From: Sphingomonadales bacterium
GTDB taxonomy: Bacteria; Pseudomonadota; Alphaproteobacteria; Sphingomonadales; Sphingomonadaceae
Reading direction: 5' to 3'
Assembly: GCA_017304125.1 (NCBI GenBank)
Contig: JAFKLV010000134.1
Location: forward strand, 1 to 5,837
Length of the DNA: 5,837 nt
This document shows, one piece after another, positions 1-5,582 of the stretch; the stretch's first letter is position 1, and every line of letters begins with the position of its first letter. The translations under genes and the position numbers were made by a program. The notes beneath the pieces are model-generated. The model was not told where the DNA came from and searched no databases. It worked only from the letters and a program-made list of their open reading frames with translations.

Positions 1-310
1 CGCGCAACGGCAGCACCAGGGTCAGCGGCCCCGGCCACCAGCGCGCGGCCAGCGCGCGCGCCGCATCGTCGAACCGCGCGATCCGCTCCGCCGCCGCAAG
101 ATCAGGGACATGGACGATCAGCGGGTTGAAGCTCGGCCGCCCCTTCGCTTCGTAGATCCGCGCGACGGCGCGCGAATCGGTCGCATCGGCGGCAAGGCCA
201 TAGACCGTCTCGGTCGGCACCGCGACGATCCCCCCGCGCGCGATCTCCCGCGCGGCTTCTTCGATCGCGGCCGTACCGAAACGTCTGATCCCGGGGTGTT
301 GAGCATTCAT
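1..310 (-). CDS. tsaC: L-threonylcarbamoyladenylate synthase (Sua5/YrdC/YwlC family), N-terminal part
   Basis: The first 103 residues are visible; the rest lies beyond the left edge. My reading of the minus strand from the ATG at 310 gives MNAQHPGIRRFG followed by a YrdC-fold N-terminus. Seen motifs are PTETVYGLAADA (residues 32-43), K56-G-R-P, N62-P-L-I-V-H, and WWPGPLTLVLP near the edge. These are hallmarks of the family that makes threonylcarbamoyl-AMP from threonine, bicarbonate and ATP in the cytoplasm. This is the first step of t6A37 modification of ANN-decoding tRNAs. The KGRPxxNPLIVH form resembles the Sua5/YwlC type more than the shorter E. coli TsaC, so a C-terminal Sua5 domain is expected but cannot be seen. 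The start is the first ATG ahead of the conserved region, with a weak GGGCGGG upstream. It is divergent from the acyl-CoA dehydrogenase gene, with 36 bp between the start codons. Confidence 0.93.
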   Translation of the reverse strand, partial: MNAQHPGIRRFGTAAIEEAAREIARGGIVAVPTETVYGLAADATDSRAVARIYEAKGRPSFNPLIVHVPDLAAAERIARFDDAARALAARWWPGPLTLVLPLR

Positions 311-326
311 CCCGCCCGGCTATAGG
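299..326 (+). promoter_or_regulatory. Putative sigma70-type promoter for the acyl-CoA dehydrogenase gene
   Basis: A TTGAGC hexamer (299-304; 4 of 6 match to TTGACA) and a TATAGG hexamer (321-326; 4 of 6 match to TATAAT) are separated by 16 bp. Transcription would begin near 332-334, directly ahead of the strong Shine-Dalgarno AAGGAG at 335-340, giving a very short leader. The -35 box overlaps the start codon of the divergent tsaC gene, so expression of the two genes may interfere. The match is by eye only; chance occurrence is possible. Confidence 0.4.
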
Positions 327-346
327 GGCCGCGCAAGGAGAGAGAA

Positions 347-2041
347 ATGCCCTTCACCGCCCCGACCGCCGAACAGCGCTTTGCCCTCGACCATGTCGTC
401 CGCCTGGGCGAGCTTGCCGCGACCGAGCGTTATGCCGCCGCCTCCGACGATGTGATCGACGCGGTGCTCGAGGGCGCGGGGCAATTCGCTGCCGGCGAAT
501 GGGCGCCGCTCGCGCGCGCCGGCGACACGGTCGGCGCGAAATGGACCCCCGAGGGCGTGGTGATGCCGGCCGGCTATCCGGAGGCGTATCGCGCCTTCGT
601 CGAGGGCGGCTGGGGCACGATCGGCGCGCCCGAGGCGTTCGGCGGACAGGGCCTGCCGTTCGCGATCCAGACCGCGGTGCTGGAAACGCTCGGCACCGCC
701 AATATGGGGTTCGCATTGTGCCCGATCCTGACGGTCGGCGCGATCGAGGCGCTGACGCACCACGGCACGCCCGAGCAGCAGGCGGCCTATCTCCCGCGGC
801 TGACCAGCGGCGAATGGACCGGGACGATGAACCTCACCGAGCCGCAGGCCGGGAGTGATGTCGGCGCGCTCAAGTCGATGGCCACCCCGCGCGGCGACGG
901 CAGCTGGTCGGTCAAGGGCACCAAGATCTTCATCTCGTTCGGCGATCACGACATGGCCGACAATATCGTCCACCTCGTCCTCGCCCGCACCCCCAATGCG
1001 CCGGCGGGAACGCGTGGCATCTCCTTGTTCCTCGTGCCCAAGTTCCGGCTCGATGCGGACGGCAATCCGGGCGCGTTCAACGACGTCCGCGTCGTCTCGA
1101 TCGAGCATAAGATGGGGCTTCACGCCTCGCCGACCTGCGTCCTCTCGTTCGGCGACAATGACGATTGCATCGGCCATCTGATCGGGCCGGAGCATGGCGG
1201 GATGCGTGCGATGTTCACGATGATGAACAACGCCCGGCTCAACGTCGGGCTGCAGGGCGTGCAGGTGGCGGAAGCCGCGACGCAAAAGGCGGTGGACTAT
1301 GCCCGCGAGCGCATCCAGGGCGCGCGCGACGGCCAGCCGGCCGCGATCATCGAGCATCCCGACGTGCGCCGCATGCTGATGCGGATGAAGGCGCAGACGC
1401 TCGCGGCGCGCGCTCTGGTCTATTATGCCGCGGGGCAGGTCGATCGCGCCGGGCTGGGCGATGCCGCGGCGAAGGACCGGCTGGAAATGGTCACCCCGCT
1501 CGCCAAGGCCCACGCCACCGATCTGGGCAATGAGGTCGCCAGCCTCGGGGTGCAGATCCACGGCGGGATGGGCTTCATCGAGGAAACCGGCGCGGCGCAA
1601 TTCTTCCGCGAGGCGCGGATCACCCCGATCTATGAGGGCACCAACGGCATTCAGGCCGCCGATCTGGTCGGGCGCAAGCTGGCATTGTCCAACGGCGGCG
1701 CGTTTGCCGCGCTGATCGCCGATATCCGCGCCGAGGCGCAGGATGCGGGGCTGATCGCACTGGTCGATGCGTGCGAGCGCGTCGGGCGGCGGCTGCAGAC
1801 CGCCGATGCCGACGACAAGCTGGCGGCGAGCTATCCCTTCCTCAACATGCTGTCGATCGCCACCGCCGGCTGGCTGGTCGAGCGGCTCGCGCGCCACAGC
1901 GCCGGCGATGCCCCGGGCGAGACGCGCCGCGCGATCGCGGCTTTCTATCTCGCGCAGGTGCTGCCCGAGGCGATGGGGCAAATCGCCGCGGCCGAGGCGA
2001 ATGCCGGGGCGCTCTATGCGCTGTCGGCCGACGCCTTCTAA
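347..2041 (+). CDS. Acyl-CoA dehydrogenase, large C-terminally extended type (FadE/DmdC-like)
   Basis: A 564-residue FAD-dependent acyl-CoA dehydrogenase, which oxidises an acyl-CoA to the trans-2-enoyl-CoA and passes electrons to ETF. Domain order is helical N-terminal (about 40-155), beta middle (about 160-270), helical C-terminal (about 285-450), then an extension of about 110 residues typical of the larger family members (Acyl-CoA_dh_C type). Visible motifs are signature 1, LTEPQAGSDVGA at residues 163-174, and the second signature region QIHGGMGFIEETGAAQFFRE followed by PIYEGTNGIQ. Glu430 in YEGT aligns with the catalytic base of MCAD-type enzymes. There is no signal peptide, so it is cytoplasmic. 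The start is well supported by AAGGAG at 335-340 with a 6-nt spacer. Substrate is unknown: medium or long straight-chain acyl-CoA is likely, but 3-methylmercaptopropionyl-CoA dehydrogenases (DmdC) share this architecture and cannot be excluded. No other beta-oxidation gene is in view. Confidence 0.95.
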   Translation: MPFTAPTAEQRFALDHVVRLGELAATERYAAASDDVIDAVLEGAGQFAAGEWAPLARAGDTVGAKWTPEGVVMPAGYPEAYRAFVEGGWGTIGAPEAFGGQGLPFAIQTAVLETLGTANMGFALCPILTVGAIEALTHHGTPEQQAAYLPRLTSGEWTGTMNLTEPQAGSDVGALKSMATPRGDGSWSVKGTKIFISFGDHDMADNIVHLVLARTPNAPAGTRGISLFLVPKFRLDADGNPGAFNDVRVVSIEHKMGLHASPTCVLSFGDNDDCIGHLIGPEHGGMRAMFTMMNNARLNVGLQGVQVAEAATQKAVDYARERIQGARDGQPAAIIEHPDVRRMLMRMKAQTLAARALVYYAAGQVDRAGLGDAAAKDRLEMVTPLAKAHATDLGNEVASLGVQIHGGMGFIEETGAAQFFREARITPIYEGTNGIQAADLVGRKLALSNGGAFAALIADIRAEAQDAGLIALVDACERVGRRLQTADADDKLAASYPFLNMLSIATAGWLVERLARHSAGDAPGETRRAIAAFYLAQVLPEAMGQIAAAEANAGALYALSADAF

Positions 2042-2083
2042 GCCGGGGTAAAACGCCCAACTCACGCGACGTTCATCCGCCCC

Positions 2084-2854
2084 GTGCGTTATGGCATCGT
2101 GGCTTGGACGATCACCGCGCCGGAAAACCGCTCCCGCCTCGTCGCCGCGATGGCGGCGGCGGGGGTGCAGACATTGCTGTTCTGGCTGCTGCTGAGCGGC
2201 CTCACCGTCCATTTCCCGCAGGTCGTCGAGCGCAGCATGGCGGTGTTCGGCGTCGCCCCTCCCCCGCCCCCGCCACCACCCGAGCGCGTCCCCCCGCCCC
2301 CGCCGCGTCACAGCACCGCGGCCAAGGGCAGCCCCTCGCCGCCCAATCTGCGCTCCAAGGCTACCCCGGTCGCCGCGCCGACCCCGATCATCCCGCTCCC
2401 TGCCCCGCCGATCATGGTCACCGCGCCCAAGCCCGATGCCGGCGCGCAGGCGACCACCGGCGCGAGCGATATCGCCGGCCCCGGCACCGGCGCGGGCGGG
2501 GTGGGCAACGGCCATGGCGGCGGCGGCAATGGCGACGGCATCGGCCCGGAATGGCGCAGCGGGCGGCTCAAGGATTCGGACTATCCGGCTGACGCGAGCC
2601 GCGCCGGGGTCAGCGGCACGGTCGCGGTGCGCTATCTGGTCGACACCGACGGCCGGGCGAAGCAATGCGCCGTCACCCGATCGAGCGGCAGCGCGGCGCT
2701 CGACGACACCACCTGCCGCCTGATCGAGCAACGTTTCCGCTTCTCCCCCGCGCGCGACGGCAACGGACGCCCGGTACGCGCGTGGATCATCGAGCAGCAT
2801 GAATGGGTGATCGAACATCAGCTCGCCCCGCCGGACGATCGCGACGGACGCTAA
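2084..2854 (+). CDS. TonB-family energy transducer protein
   Basis: A 256-residue protein with standard TonB architecture. It has a short cytoplasmic N-terminus, one membrane anchor (about residues 22-43, LVAAMAAAGVQTLLFWLLL), and a periplasmic proline-rich linker with eight prolines at 59-66 and five at 70-74. A Gly-rich stretch follows (about 130-155), then a TonB C-terminal domain (about 167-243, from YPADASRAGVSGTVAVRYLV to WVIE). TonB proteins carry proton-motive energy from ExbB/ExbD to outer-membrane receptors. No exbB, exbD or receptor gene is in the window, so its partners are unknown. Cys195 and Cys211 lie within the C-terminal domain and may form a disulfide. The start is uncertain: GTG 2084 is the first in-frame start after a stop, GTG 2099 is an alternative, and neither has a clear Shine-Dalgarno. 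It begins 42 bp after the acyl-CoA dehydrogenase stop with no terminator between, so read-through from that gene is possible. Confidence 0.9.
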   Translation: MRYGIVAWTITAPENRSRLVAAMAAAGVQTLLFWLLLSGLTVHFPQVVERSMAVFGVAPPPPPPPPERVPPPPPRHSTAAKGSPSPPNLRSKATPVAAPTPIIPLPAPPIMVTAPKPDAGAQATTGASDIAGPGTGAGGVGNGHGGGGNGDGIGPEWRSGRLKDSDYPADASRAGVSGTVAVRYLVDTDGRAKQCAVTRSSGSAALDDTTCRLIEQRFRFSPARDGNGRPVRAWIIEQHEWVIEHQLAPPDDRDGR

Positions 2855-2861
2855 AGCTTTT

Positions 2862-2925
2862 CAAGACAAAGACATAGCGAATCCCCCCGCCAAAACGCCC
2901 AAAAACAATGGGCGCCGGCGTCTTG
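2862..2925 (+). terminator. Nested inverted repeats, possible weak terminator after the TonB gene
   Basis: An inner hairpin has perfect 6-bp arms CGCCCA (2896-2901) and TGGGCG (2909-2914) around a 7-nt A-rich loop. It is extended by CGCC (2888-2891) pairing with GGCG (2917-2920) across a small internal loop. Outside this, CAAGAC (2862-2867) pairs with GTCTTG (2920-2925), sharing base 2920 with the inner arm. On the plus strand the hairpin is followed only by TCTT, not a real T tract, so termination would be weak or factor-assisted. On the minus strand the inner hairpin is followed by TTTT. It occupies most of the 103-bp gap between the TonB gene and the membrane-protein gene. Confidence 0.3.
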
Positions 2926-2957
2926 CCAAGCCCCGCGGTCCGTGACAGCGGCGCGCG

Positions 2958-4520
2958 ATGAAAGCAGCGAATGAGGGGGCGCGGCCGATCGCCATCTTGC
3001 GGTGGCCTTTCGCGGCGATGCTCGCCGCGCTGGCGATCCTCCCCTTCCTGTTCACCGCCATCCCGCCGCTGACCGACGTGCCCGGCCATCTGGGCGGGTT
3101 CGCCGTCCAGACCGCGCACCCCGGCGATCCGCTGCTGCGCTATTTCAGCTTCCACTGGACGCTGACGCTCAATCTGGCGAGCGACCTGATCGTTCAGGCC
3201 ACGCATCGCTGGATCGGGCTGTTCCCCGCCGTGTGGCTGATGTCCGCCCTGACCCCCGCGCTGACCGTGCTCGGCATCGTCGCGATCGCGCGCCAGCTCA
3301 ACCCGCGCGGCGCAAACGCTTTGCCCTGGGCGCTGCTGTTCGTGTTCAACTTCCCCTTCCTGTGGGGCTTCCTCAATTATTCCTTCACGCTCGCGCTCGC
3401 CCTGCTCGCCTTCGCGGGCTGGCTCGCGCTCGAACGATCGCCCGGCTGGCGCGCGCCCTTGTTCCTCGCGATCGTCCCGCTGCTGCTGATCGGCCATGGC
3501 GTTGCCGGGATCGTCTGCGTCGGGCTGATCGTCTCGCACGCGATCGGCGAGACGCTCGCGGGCAGGCACCCGGGCAACCTCACCCGCTTATGGCCGCCGA
3601 TCCTCGCCACCGTCGCCACGGTCGTGATCTGGAAGCTGTTCGGCGCATCCGGCACCGGCGCGACACACTGGCTGGCGGCGCGCAAGGGCGATGCGCTGGC
3701 GATGATGCTGCGCGACCAGAATCGGATTCTCGATCTCGCCAGCGTCGTCGCGGCGCTGCTCGTCGCGCTGGCCGGCTGGTTGTGGGGCGCCCGGCTGCGC
3801 GGCGGCGCGTTGGCGGCGGTGCTGTTCGTCATCGTCCTGCTCGTCGCGACGCCGAGCATGGTGAGCGGCAGCGACCGGCTCGATACCCGGCTCGGGCCGC
3901 TGATCCCGATGCTCGTCTTCGCGGCGCAGGATTGGTCGCGGGTCGACGCGCGCCGCCGGCGGATGGTCACCGCCGCCGGCTTCGCGCTGCTCGCGCTGCG
4001 CTTCGCGGTGACGACCGCGAGTTTCATCGGTTACGGCGAGCGCTACGACCGCGAACTGGCGGCGCTGGATCACGTGCCGCAGGGCGCGCGCATCCTCAAC
4101 CTCACCCGCGTCAATTGCGTCGACGCCGGGTGGCGATCGGAGCGACTGGAGCATCTCGCCAATCTCGCCACGCCGCTGCGCGGCGCATGGGTCAACGCGC
4201 ATTGGAGCATCGACGGGCTGCAATTGCTCCAGGTCCGCTACCGCCCGTCCGCCGATTATGCGCAGGATCCCTCGCAATTGGTGTGGCCGGCGCGTTGCAT
4301 CGATTTCACCCAGCCCTTCGCCAGTCGCAGCCGTCACACGCTGGTCGAGACGATCCCCACGCTGCCGCTCGACAAGGTGGATTATCTCTGGCTCGTCGGC
4401 GAACGGCTACCGCCGAGCAAGCGCGATCCGCGGTTGCGGCTGATCTGGTCGGACGACATCAGCGAACTCTATGCGACGCGCCCCGCGTCGCCGGTTACGC
4501 CCGCGCCATCAAATCGGTGA
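2958..4520 (+). CDS. Multi-pass inner-membrane protein of unknown function, possibly GT-C glycosyltransferase-like
   Basis: A 520-residue protein with roughly nine to ten hydrophobic segments (near 15-35, 88-112, 122-137, 140-157, 167-198, 211-228, 260-277, 283-297, 336-357) and a soluble C-terminal region (about 358-520). Residues 38-44, LTDVPGH, follow the first membrane segment. An acidic residue in that first loop, and a DxPxH-style motif, are seen in many polytopic GT-C-like proteins that use lipid-linked sugars. FNFPFLWGFLNYSFTLALALL (130-150) resembles a conserved segment I associate with such proteins. Function and substrate are therefore inference; it could equally be an uncharacterised membrane protein. 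ATG 2958 is the first in-frame start after a TGA at 2943, but no Shine-Dalgarno is visible and ATG 3018 (Met21) would fall inside the first membrane segment. The last 26 bp overlap the end of the convergent regulator gene. The C-terminal region holds two well-spaced cysteines, Cys387 and Cys447. Confidence 0.85.
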   Translation: MKAANEGARPIAILRWPFAAMLAALAILPFLFTAIPPLTDVPGHLGGFAVQTAHPGDPLLRYFSFHWTLTLNLASDLIVQATHRWIGLFPAVWLMSALTPALTVLGIVAIARQLNPRGANALPWALLFVFNFPFLWGFLNYSFTLALALLAFAGWLALERSPGWRAPLFLAIVPLLLIGHGVAGIVCVGLIVSHAIGETLAGRHPGNLTRLWPPILATVATVVIWKLFGASGTGATHWLAARKGDALAMMLRDQNRILDLASVVAALLVALAGWLWGARLRGGALAAVLFVIVLLVATPSMVSGSDRLDTRLGPLIPMLVFAAQDWSRVDARRRRMVTAAGFALLALRFAVTTASFIGYGERYDRELAALDHVPQGARILNLTRVNCVDAGWRSERLEHLANLATPLRGAWVNAHWSIDGLQLLQVRYRPSADYAQDPSQLVWPARCIDFTQPFASRSRHTLVETIPTLPLDKVDYLWLVGERLPPSKRDPRLRLIWSDDISELYATRPASPVTPAPSNR

Positions 4521-4845
4521 GGTCGAGCCCGAGCAGGTCGATATGGTCGCGGATGCGCGGCCATTGGCTTTGCATGAAGGCGTCGCGCTCGGCCATGCGC
4601 AGCCGTTCCGACGCGCCGGGCAGGACGAACATCCCGACCCCGCGCCGTACCTCGACATAGCCGTCGTCCTGAAAGCTCTGATAGGCCTTGGCGACGGTCA
4701 GTGGATTGGCGCCATGTTCGGCGGCGAGCGCGCGCACCGAGGGAAGCTGGTCGCCCGCGCGATAATCGCCCCGCAGGATTCCCGAGGCAATCGTCGCCCT
4801 GAGGCGGATGTAAACCGGGCTGTCCTCGTTGCTGAGCGCTGTCAT
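4495..4845 (-). CDS. GntR-family transcriptional regulator, short YtrA type
   Basis: A 116-residue cytoplasmic DNA-binding protein. Residues 10-75 form a GntR winged helix-turn-helix: PVYIRLRATIASGIL, then GDQLPSVRALAAEHGANPLTVAKAY (31-55) with the recognition helix near 47-59, then the wing DDGYVEVRRGVGMFV (60-74). Only about 40 residues follow (77-116). This is too short for a FadR- or HutC-type effector domain and fits the YtrA subfamily, whose short C-terminus mainly serves dimerisation. Such regulators usually repress their own operon, often one encoding an ABC transporter. None is here; the neighbour is a nitroreductase 37 bp upstream on the same strand, suggesting co-transcription. The ATG at 4845 has a weak AAGG about 6 nt upstream. 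The gene's end overlaps the convergent membrane-protein gene by 26 bp, leaving no room for a terminator between them. Confidence 0.93.
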   Translation of the reverse strand: MTALSNEDSPVYIRLRATIASGILRGDYRAGDQLPSVRALAAEHGANPLTVAKAYQSFQDDGYVEVRRGVGMFVLPGASERLRMAERDAFMQSQWPRIRDHIDLLGLDLTDLMARA

Positions 4846-4846
4846 G

Positions 4847-4872
4847 CTGCCTTAATACAGCAACTGAGGCAG
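4847..4872 (-). promoter_or_regulatory. Inverted repeat just upstream of the GntR start, possible operator
   Basis: Perfect 6-bp arms CTGCCT (4847-4852) and AGGCAG (4867-4872) have centres 20 bp apart, about two helical turns, which suits a dimeric regulator. A smaller GCTG/CAGC repeat lies within the same stretch. It sits one base from the GntR start codon and overlaps its likely Shine-Dalgarno, in the AT-richer 37-bp gap after the nitroreductase stop. Autoregulation is inference: repeats this short can occur by chance, and no second copy was seen upstream of the nitroreductase gene. Confidence 0.3.
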
Positions 4873-4882
4873 AAATCGAGTC

Positions 4883-5461
4883 TTATCCGCGCCAATGGCT
4901 TGTTACCGCGCCCGTATCGGGACGCGGGCGCTCCTCCAGCGGCTTGCCCGGCGTGCCGATGAACACGAAGCCGGCGATCCGTTCCGGCGCCGCGCCGAAC
5001 GCATCGCGGACGCGATCGGAAAAGGCCGGCCAGCCGGTCAGCCACCCGCCGGCAAAGCCCATCGCATGCGCCGCGTGAAGCAGGTTCATGCACGCCGCGC
5101 CGGCGGACAATTCCTGCTCCCACAAGGGGATATGGCTTTCGGGGCGCGGCGAGGAGAGCACCACCACCAAAGCCGGCGCCTGATGCGCGAATTGCTCCAG
5201 CGCCTCGATCTCGATCCGCTTCGCCTCGGGCCGTTCGGCGCGAAAAGCGTCGGTGATGACCGTGGCCAGTGCCCCGCGCGCTTCGGGGTCGACGATCACG
5301 AAACGCCACGGCGCGAGCTTGCCGTGATCCGGGGTGCGCGCGGCGATCGCGCACATCTGCTCCAGCGTGGCGGCATCCGGCCCCGGCGCGACGAGGTCGC
5401 GCGGCTTGCCCGAGCGGCGGGAGGAGAGCAGCGAGAGCGGGGTCGAGCGATCATTGAACAT
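4883..5461 (-). CDS. Nitroreductase family protein, YdjA type
   Basis: A 192-residue FMN-dependent, NAD(P)H-linked nitroreductase-fold protein, probably a cytoplasmic homodimer. Seen motifs match the compact YdjA subgroup: SSRRSGKPRDL (13-23), whose arginines typically bind FMN phosphate, ARTPDHGKLAPWRFVIV (41-57), IPLWEQELSAGAACMNLLHAA (111-131), GFAGGWLTGW (135-144) and GFVFIGTP (164-171). E. coli YdjA is 183 residues, so length agrees. The open frame extends upstream to an ATG at 5530, but those 23 extra residues (Arg/Pro/Ala-rich) look non-coding, and MFNDRSTPLSLL from the ATG at 5461 fits the family. A weak AGGG lies about 9 nt upstream. Natural substrate is not known for this subgroup; nitroaromatics or quinones can be reduced by relatives. 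It is transcribed away from the peptide transporter and probably together with the downstream GntR gene. Confidence 0.92.
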   Translation of the reverse strand: MFNDRSTPLSLLSSRRSGKPRDLVAPGPDAATLEQMCAIAARTPDHGKLAPWRFVIVDPEARGALATVITDAFRAERPEAKRIEIEALEQFAHQAPALVVVLSSPRPESHIPLWEQELSAGAACMNLLHAAHAMGFAGGWLTGWPAFSDRVRDAFGAAPERIAGFVFIGTPGKPLEERPRPDTGAVTSHWRG

Positions 5462-5582
5462 GCGCGAAGCCCTAGGCCGAGGACTTCCCCGCGCCAACCC
5501 CGGCCGCGCGCACATATTTACACGTGACACTTTGCCGCTAGTTTCCGCTGCAACGACATATTCTCAGGAAGACAGGCGCAAC
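5462..5582. promoter_or_regulatory. Divergent promoter region between nitroreductase and POT transporter genes
   Basis: This 121-bp non-coding gap separates two divergent start codons and must hold signals for both. Its transporter-proximal half is AT-richer than the coding DNA. For the plus strand, TTGCCG (5532-5537) with CATATT (5557-5562) is a possible but wide-spaced (19 bp) -35/-10 pair. AGGAA (5566-5570) is a candidate Shine-Dalgarno, 12 nt from ATG 5583; CAGG at 5573-5576 is closer. A perfect CACGTG palindrome lies at 5521-5526 next to the TA-rich CATATTTA. On the minus strand the same region reads TGTAAATATG, a possible -10 for the nitroreductase, without a clear -35. All element assignments are tentative. 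Confidence 0.4.

Noticed and set aside
2251..2325. C-rich repetitive tract that could be a simple repeat.
   Set aside because: It encodes the eight- and five-proline runs of the TonB linker, with mixed proline codons, so it is ordinary coding sequence.
320..2818. A very long (832-codon) open frame on the minus strand, antisense to the acyl-CoA dehydrogenase and TonB genes.
   Set aside because: Its translation is Arg/Gly/Ala/His-rich without recognisable domains. It lies opposite two clearly recognised proteins in very GC-rich DNA, where stop codons are rare in shadow frames.
2787..3569. A minus-strand open frame of 260 codons across the TonB/membrane-protein gap.
   Set aside because: The translation is Arg/Gln/Glu-rich low-complexity sequence, antisense to two better genes, with no recognisable domain.
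3002..4660. A 552-codon plus-strand open frame overlapping the membrane-protein gene in another frame.
   Set aside because: Arg/Ala/Pro-rich with no membrane pattern or motif. The frame starting at 2958 gives coherent hydrophobic segments, so this one is a shadow.
4895..5527. A plus-strand open frame of 210 codons antisense to the nitroreductase.
   Set aside because: Arg-rich shadow of a gene with clear nitroreductase motifs on the other strand.
5462..5530. N-terminal extension of the nitroreductase to the ATG at 5530.
   Set aside because: The 23 extra residues do not match the family, and the conserved region begins just after the ATG at 5461.
5529..5548. A GGAAAC element on the minus strand that could recall an EcfG (general stress sigma) -35 box upstream of the nitroreductase.
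   Set aside because: The consensus is GGAAC with a downstream GTT at about 17 bp. Here an extra A and a GTGT instead of CGTT make the match poor.
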